Of a DNA stretch of 59,047 nucleotides, positions 53,545 through 59,047 are shown piece after piece. The stretch is from the NCBI GenBank assembly GCA_900155495.1, contig FTLJ01000380.1:1-59047 (forward strand), written 5' to 3'. The DNA is from Porogramme epimiltina. Its lineage: Eukaryota > Basidiomycota > Agaricomycetes > Polyporales > Polyporaceae. Below the pieces are notes generated by a model that worked only from the letters and a program-made list of their open reading frames with translations, did not search any database and was not told the origin of the DNA. Made by a program: the position numbers and the translations under genes. Every line of letters starts with the position of its first letter. Positions within the stretch are counted from its first letter, which is position 1.

Positions 53545-55331
53545 CGTCTGCTGGACATCTACAAGACCCCTCAAAGACCCTCTGTCCTGCCCAGGCTCTT
53601 GCAGGATCCTTCGAACGCACTAAATGTCCCGGTACGGGCTCTAGCCTTTCTCCGACCATCTTCTAAAGATGCCACAGAAGCTGACACATCTTGAATGCAG
53701 ATAGACTCGTCTATCCATAGGCCTTTTCTGTCCAAATCGGCCATATACGAACGTCGATGACCTTCCCTGCCAACTAGCCTTGACTAGTACTCCGACCACA
53801 GGCCCCCTATGGACCCCATGCCTCGCGCAAGCCTACCGAGGTATAGCCAAGTCGCAATCCGCCCACACGCAAGAGGTGCCAGCGCACGCGCAAGACCCTC
53901 TCCGATCACGGAAAGGGTGCACTCCAGCTGGGTCCCTAGCGGGCGAGCGACGATAGCACGCCACACGCACCCCGGAGCACCCCACGAATAGCCCCCCACA
54001 TGCCCCGACCCTGCGAGCCCCCACCAGTCGCGGACGAACGTGGACCGCGCCACCGATCAGCGCGAAGCCCGTCCAGGGCCCTCCCAACTCGCGCGGGAGA
54101 GACGCGACCAAGGCCCCAGGCGAGCGTCCTCCGCTCCGGGGGCGCAGGGCTCCCCGCTGCCCCCGCGGCGCGTGTGGCCCACGCTGCACCGCGGAGGGCT
54201 GATCGCGCCTTATCGAGTGCCATCTGCCTCCCAGCACCCTGCGCGGGGCGCCACAAGGGCGATGGAAGCGGGGCCGGGCGCTGGATCGGGCAGCGTTTAG
54301 ACTCCGGCCTGGGGGGTGCGTTCGTGGACCGCCGCGTCGCGTCGCGGGGGGCGATCGCGGCTCGACGACTCGAGGCCTGCGCGCGTAAGCTGTACCGCAC
54401 TTGCCCCCCGAGAGCCCGAGAGCCCAATGAGCACCACCGAACGCTCCACATGAAAGCGACGGAAGGGCAAGGATCGACGAGCTCGGCCGCCCAGAGTGCT
54501 CCAGAGTTCTCGGAGTCGCCGCGTCGACGGCGCTGGGAGGGGGGGCGGGGTTCTCGCAGTCTGACGCGAGATGTCCGCCGGCCCCGTTCCTAGATCGCGC
54601 GGGCTTTCCAGCATCGATGATGTGCGCGCGCATGCGGTGTGTGCGCGTGCGTGTGACGTTCTCATGTCCTCTCGCGCCGGGCCGTCTTCGCTTTTATTGT
54701 CCTGGGCCGCCGCCGTTCTCGCTCGCGTTGTTGACGTATGTGGCTCCCTGTGTGCGCTCGCGTGCCCAGGTACGCGTGTGGAGCGAGATGAAGGACCGGG
54801 AACCGAGCTGGCTTAGTAGGAACGGGTGATAGATATTGCGGCTAGCTAGGAGTTTGTACATGGAAGGACGTCGGCGTAAACACAGCGCGCGGGGCGGACA
54901 AGTGTTCTATGTACATGCGTATATGGAGAGCCGTGAAGGACGGGAAGGGCTGGTCTTCGAGATAGCAGTGGGGGGTGCGAGTCGTGTTGTGTGTAGTGCG
55001 TGTCTGCGGGGTATAGGAACAGAGCGCAATAGATTACATGGAGAGGCGGCATCGAGATTATTAGGTGCAGCTCTCCCGCCGGCGCGTACGGGTGCGGGGC
55101 GGGGGAGGGCGTACGTATTAAAGGATGGTAGGCAGGTAGACAGCGCGTGCTACGTGGGTACGGTACGGGTACGTACAGACTAAAGCGTTATGCGCCCAAA
55201 GCATGCCAGCGACAGCGACGAAACGAACGGGAAGAGTGTAAGCCAAAACCGTGAACCGGGAAGCGGCGGGGGAAGGAGAGAACCTGCCCCCCATCCTAGC
55301 CCGCCACCCCCTCGTATACGACCGCACACGA
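53545..55331. other. GC-rich stretch and 3' flank of the disordered-protein gene
   Basis: 53.8-54.6 kb is extremely GC-rich and open in several frames on both strands (up to 266 codons); none shows family resemblance or splicing. 54.6-54.8 kb has alternating GCGCGTGTG sequence. 54.85-55.33 kb is AT-richer and probably holds the 3' UTR of the minus-strand gene that ends at 55332. Confidence 0.4.
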
Positions 55332-58300
55332 TCAGTCCGAGTCCGAGAGGTGCAGCATCGACACCGACGCCTCGTCCGACATGAGGTGCGACTCGCCCAC
55401 GCGCAGCGTCCCGCCCGCCCGCGCGCTCCGCTCGAGCAGGTCCGCCCACTTGTCCGCCTTCTCCTGCTCCGTCAGCTTCTGCCGCGGGCTCTCGAGCTCG
55501 CGGAACGTCAGCGGCGAGCGCCGCGACGCGGCCGACGCCGGCGAGCTCAGCGACGCCGACGCCGGCGTGTGCGCCGAAGCAGATGCGGGTCCGGGCGCCG
55601 ACACCTGCCGCGCCGTCGACGCGTAGCTCAGCGCGCCCGTGGACGGCCGCCGCTGGCGCTGCTGCGCATGGGCGTGCGCGAACTCGGTGTCGACGCGGAC
55701 CTGCGGGAGCGCGCGGGGCGTCGCAGGCTCGCGCGGCGCCGTAGAGGCGGCAGCGGACATGGACTGCGCGCGGGGCGGGACCTCGACCGCGGGCGGCGGG
55801 CCGCGGCGCGAGCTGCGCTTCGGGCGCGGCGGGGGCTCCATGACGCCGAACTCGGTGAGCGGCGGCGGCGCGGACGGCTGCGGGGGCATGAGGTCGTTGA
55901 TCGTGTCCTCGACGCTGAACGACGGCGCGACGGGCGACCCGCCCGTCGTCGCGCGGCGCGGCGGGGGCAGCGGGAGGGACGGCACGGCGCCCGCGCGGCG
56001 GTCGTCGTCGGTCGAGCCGCCCCTGCGCGCCGCAGCGTCCGCGGGCGGGGCCGTGCTCGCGCGCCCGGGCTGTCTGATCGCGGCCTTTGGCGGTGCGGGG
56101 CCCGAGGTGCGTGCGGGGGCGGACGCGGGGGGGTCGGCGAGGGAGGACGAGGAGCGGGTCATGCGCGAGAGCTCCGAGGGTGGGACGATGTACTGCCCGA
56201 CGTTCTTCTTGGGCACGGGCGGGACCTCCTCGCCGAGGGAGGAGAACGAGGAGCGCGTCGACGGCGTGCGGGTGCTGTGGAAGAAGCTCGTCGACGCGGG
56301 CTCGGACGCGGGCGACGACGAGCGCGTCGCGGTGCTCGGGCGGTGCGTCGAGATGCTCGCACGGCTCTTCGCCGTCGTCCCGGTCGACGGCCGCGTCGTG
56401 GACGGACCGCTCGCGCCCGCGCTCGTGCTGGGGCGCGACGAGCCGGAGCCGGACGACGCCTTGGACGGCGGCGCGAAGCTGGGGCGCACGCCCGACATGG
56501 ACGCGCGGCTCTGCATGAACCGGCGGAGGAGCACGCCGTTCTCGTTGACGTCCTCGCCGAGCGCGGCGCGGCTGCTGGCCGAGATGTCCATCGTCATCCG
56601 CGACGGCGACGGCGGGATGAGGCTCTCCGGCAGCGCGGGCACGGGCGGCGGGGGCTCCGTCGTCTGCTGCTGGTACTTGTCGCGCAGGCCGCCGGTGCTG
56701 ATGCGCTTCATGAGCTTCCACCACCGTCCGCCGGGCGAGAGCTCCTCGTCCTTTGGGCGCGCCTTGCCCATTCGCGTCGCGTACCCGTCCTCCTGGGGCG
56801 ACGCGCTGCTCTTCGGGCCGGGGCTATACTTGACTGGCGACGGGCTCCCGTTGCGGTCGTGAACGGACGTGTCGAGCGTGATTGGGTGGCGACCGTGCCC
56901 CGCATTCGTGCCGTCGTACGGCAGCCACTCCTCCCGCCCGTGCGGGGGCGCTTCTCGAACTTCTCGCTCCCGCTTCATCGAGCCTGCGACCTTCTTGAAC
57001 GAGCCAGAGACCTTCCTGGAAAGACTCTTCGCCCCTCCACTGGACGTCGCCGGCCTCCCGTGCCCGTTCACAATGCTGACCGAACGCTGTTCAATGCCCC
57101 CGTATACGAGGTCGTCTTCCGGGCTGCCGACAGCGACCAGCCGTCCGGAGCTGCTCCCAAAGACGGTGTAATAGGCACCGCTGCCCTCGTGGTCGTCGCT
57201 CCACCCGCTCGAGGACTCCTGTCTCCTGCGCGACGCAGCCGAGAGCGAGTTCGTCTGCGTCTTGTTGTGCAGTGGCAGCCGCTCGTTGAACGACGCAGTC
57301 TCGGCGAGCTCCTCGCGCCGCTGCTCCTGCTGCTTGTACGCGAGCGCGACGGCCCCGGCGGGCGTCAGGCCGGCGGGCACCTGCGGGCTCCTGGGCGACG
57401 GCGACGGCGCCGCCTTCGTCCGCGGGGAGGTCATGGGGCGTGCGGTGGCGCGCGCCGTCGGCGACGTCACCGGGCGTGTGTAGAGCGAGAACACGGTGTC
57501 GTCATGCACCACCGTCGGCGGGTGCTGGGTCTGGCCTGGCTGCTGATAGGGGTGTGGGTGCGCCGCGCGCGGCGCTGGGAACGCGTCCTCCGCGGGCGCG
57601 CGCGCGGGCTGCGTGACGGGCGTGGCGGGGTTTGAGCGTGCGCTCGGCCGCCGGCGGAGCACGTTGCGCGGCCTGTCCGCCGGGCCCCCCTGCGCGGTGT
57701 CGGCAGGGAACGGTCTGCGGTCCGGTGACGACGACGTGCGACCGTGGCCCGGCGCGGAGGAGGAGCGCACGCCCGCGGTGCTCACGTTCAGCGAGAGCTT
57801 CTCACGCGACGCGGTGGCGCTCTTTGAGAGGGGAGGGCGGGACACCGAGGGCTCGCCTGCCCGGTACGACGGCGAGCGGACGCGGCTCGTCGAGGGATCG
57901 CCCGAGCGTTCCGAGTCCGACGGGAGGGAGATGGACCCTGAGGGCGCCTGCTTCTGTTTTGCGGGCTTGCTCATGAGGCGTTTGAGGTCGAGGTGGCCAC
58001 TGGCGTCGCGGTCGGACGAGAAGCCCGAAGACTTGTGCGAGCTCGAAAACGAGCGGGCGCCGTGGAGGGTCTGCGAGGGGGAGGGGGAGGGGCTGGGTGT
58101 ATGACGAGATCGCGAGGTACCGGAGGCGGACGGATGAGGGGGCGTGGGGTTGGAGTGGAGGAGATGGTCCCGAGACCGTGCGCGGTGTATTGAGCGAGAG
58201 ATGGGTTCGCCAATGTCTGACATGGAGCTCGAGAGGATGGATTCTGCCGGAACAGACAAGCCCACGCCGAGGGACGACTGCGATAGGGGAGAGGTGGTGA

Positions 58301-58487
58301 ATTCTGCGGCGCCCGAGAGCCAGGAGGTTTGTGGGAGGGAGGCAGACTCCATCGGCATGCGCCGAGAGGGCGTTTGCGTCGAGGACGGGGGGAGGTAGGA
58401 CGCAGTTTTGCTGGCCATATGCAGTCGAGCGGTGTCCAAAGTATACGCCTGCTTGGCAGGCCGTGCGTAGTCGTACTGTGCCGACAT
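55332..58487 (-). CDS. large disordered Ser/Pro-rich protein, one exon
   Basis: A single uninterrupted 1051-codon frame, unusual in this intron-dense window. It begins MSAQYDYARPAKQAYTLDTA. Most of the protein is Ser, Pro, Arg and Ala, with many SP/TP and RxxS sites, so it is probably disordered and phosphorylated. Ordered islands are short: a helix with KQQEQRREELAETASFNERL, AYYTVFGSSSGRLVAVGSPE, SRKVSGSFKKVAGSMKRERE, RWWKLMKRISTGGLRDKYQQ and the C-terminal LTEQEKADKWADLLERSARAGG followed by an acidic end (LHLSDSD). The basic amphipathic pieces could bind membrane or partners. It resembles the conserved cytoskeleton or polarity-linked 'hypothetical' proteins of basidiomycetes only in general style; I cannot name it. 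Long arginine-rich frames on the opposite strand are its shadow. Confidence 0.8.
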   Translation of the reverse strand: MSAQYDYARPAKQAYTLDTARLHMASKTASYLPPSSTQTPSRRMPMESASLPQTSWLSGAAEFTTSPLSQSSLGVGLSVPAESILSSSMSDIGEPISRSIHRARSRDHLLHSNPTPPHPSASGTSRSRHTPSPSPSPSQTLHGARSFSSSHKSSGFSSDRDASGHLDLKRLMSKPAKQKQAPSGSISLPSDSERSGDPSTSRVRSPSYRAGEPSVSRPPLSKSATASREKLSLNVSTAGVRSSSAPGHGRTSSSPDRRPFPADTAQGGPADRPRNVLRRRPSARSNPATPVTQPARAPAEDAFPAPRAAHPHPYQQPGQTQHPPTVVHDDTVFSLYTRPVTSPTARATARPMTSPRTKAAPSPSPRSPQVPAGLTPAGAVALAYKQQEQRREELAETASFNERLPLHNKTQTNSLSAASRRRQESSSGWSDDHEGSGAYYTVFGSSSGRLVAVGSPEDDLVYGGIEQRSVSIVNGHGRPATSSGGAKSLSRKVSGSFKKVAGSMKREREVREAPPHGREEWLPYDGTNAGHGRHPITLDTSVHDRNGSPSPVKYSPGPKSSASPQEDGYATRMGKARPKDEELSPGGRWWKLMKRISTGGLRDKYQQQTTEPPPPVPALPESLIPPSPSRMTMDISASSRAALGEDVNENGVLLRRFMQSRASMSGVRPSFAPPSKASSGSGSSRPSTSAGASGPSTTRPSTGTTAKSRASISTHRPSTATRSSSPASEPASTSFFHSTRTPSTRSSFSSLGEEVPPVPKKNVGQYIVPPSELSRMTRSSSSLADPPASAPARTSGPAPPKAAIRQPGRASTAPPADAAARRGGSTDDDRRAGAVPSLPLPPPRRATTGGSPVAPSFSVEDTINDLMPPQPSAPPPLTEFGVMEPPPRPKRSSRRGPPPAVEVPPRAQSMSAAASTAPREPATPRALPQVRVDTEFAHAHAQQRQRRPSTGALSYASTARQVSAPGPASASAHTPASASLSSPASAASRRSPLTFRELESPRQKLTEQEKADKWADLLERSARAGGTLRVGESHLMSDEASVSMLHLSDSD

Positions 58488-59047
58488 GCTGGAAGAAAAC
58501 GCAAGGAAAGGGATGAATAAATGCGGAATGGGGTGGGCCTATGCCGGAAAGGAAAAGACAGCGCAAGGATGGTGGGCGTGGGACGGAGTGGGGGACCCTC
58601 AAACTTTCCTTCCTGCACGTAACACATCCCTGTCCTACGTGGGGGGCGTAGGTAGGAGATAGATGTACACAACAAAAAGCGCAAGACGAAAGAAAAGAAA
58701 AGGCAGAGGGCAGAGTGGCGGACTCACTTTTGAAAAAAATGCTATACGTCACAGACAATAATGCAAAGGAGCACGGCTAATTAAGCCTACGGAGGGGGGT
58801 GTGAGAGGGATGGAGGGACGGAGGTAAGGGAAGATCACCGACATAATTGCAGGGTAAATGAAGCACGCCCAGCGAGTCGGGATGGCCCAGAACACGACGC
58901 ACGTAACGATTCCGTGCGCTTGACGGGTCGAAGGGGAAGACAGAGGCGTGCGGGTCGTGAAAAAAATCAGCACGTGTAGGGGGAACGGCTGTCGCGCTGG
59001 CGGATTTGTCGGGGGCCGCGGGCGGAGGGGCGGGGGAGAGGGAGGGG
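58488..59047. other. upstream region of the disordered-protein gene
   Basis: Reading leftward from the ATG at 58487, the minus strand has T/C-rich tracts (58660-58740) typical of a basidiomycete leader. Beyond 58950 the sequence becomes G-rich. The open minus frames are not supported. Confidence 0.4.

Noticed and set aside
53833..54633. Minus-strand frame of 266 codons and plus-strand frame of 197 codons over the same stretch
   Set aside because: Extreme GC content opens several frames at once; the sequences are Arg/Pro/Ala-rich with no conserved-looking block.
55251..57635. Plus-strand frame of 794 codons, very Arg-rich
   Set aside because: It is antisense to the 1051-codon gene and arises from its GC-rich third positions; the composition is not that of a normal protein.
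1..59047. CRISPR arrays, insertion sequences, rRNA or tRNA genes
   Set aside because: None was seen on either strand; the window is intron-rich fungal nuclear DNA and no spaced direct repeats or cloverleaf sequences were found.

Overview
The window reads as nuclear DNA of a mushroom-forming basidiomycete (Agaricomycetes). Almost every gene is cut by many introns of about 50-60 nt with GT..AG ends and a CTNAC/TGAC branch site, neighbouring genes lie close together on both strands, and several proteins are types seen mainly in these fungi, above all a fungal immunomodulatory protein (FIP, LZ-8 family). Polyporales is a reasonable guess, but the sequence alone does not fix the order or genus. 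Exon boundaries below were worked out by eye; for nearly all named genes the reading phase closes across every junction, which is strong internal support.

Layout. 1-4.1 kb: GC-rich flank, one two-exon gene of unknown function (-), then the FIP gene (+). 4.8-9.3 kb: a ten-exon F-box gene (+) converging on an unknown three-exon gene (-). 10.2-17.8 kb: acetyl-CoA carboxylase ACC1 (-, 12 exons). 18.3-26.4 kb: ribosomal protein eL33, ornithine acetyltransferase (ARG7/ArgJ type), an unknown membrane-anchored Lys-rich protein and the ubiquinone monooxygenase COQ6, all on the minus strand. 26.4-34.9 kb: an accessory-looking stretch with two Pro/Ser-rich proteins of unknown function (+) and a diverged tandem duplication of about 1.1 kb, apparently non-coding. 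Each of its two copies carries a 63-64 nt hairpin whose stem has changed by compensatory substitutions. 34.9-50.5 kb: dense housekeeping genes: glutamine-dependent NAD+ synthetase QNS1 (+, 18 exons, two apparent GC-AG introns), exocyst SEC6 (-), an MFS sugar transporter (+), the ubiquitin E2 variant MMS2 (-), ESCRT-0 subunit HSE1 (+), mitochondrial ribosomal GTPase-like DAP3/mS29 (-) and the ribosome-biogenesis zinc finger BUD20 (+). 50.9-59.0 kb: small genes of unknown function, a GC-rich stretch without a convincing gene, and a 1051-residue disordered protein in one exon (-).

How the genes relate. There are no operons and no obvious metabolite cluster. The genes serve core functions: fatty-acid precursor supply (ACC1), arginine, ubiquinone and NAD synthesis, exocytosis, endosomal sorting and translation. 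Two close divergent pairs (MMS2/HSE1 and DAP3/BUD20, each under 300 bp between start codons) could share promoters, and in both the partners work in related processes. The most unusual signals are the covarying hairpin pair at 32.2 and 33.5 kb, a cluster of four ACGCGT boxes in an outsized ACC1 intron, and an insertion beside the predicted self-cleavage threonine of the ArgJ-type enzyme.
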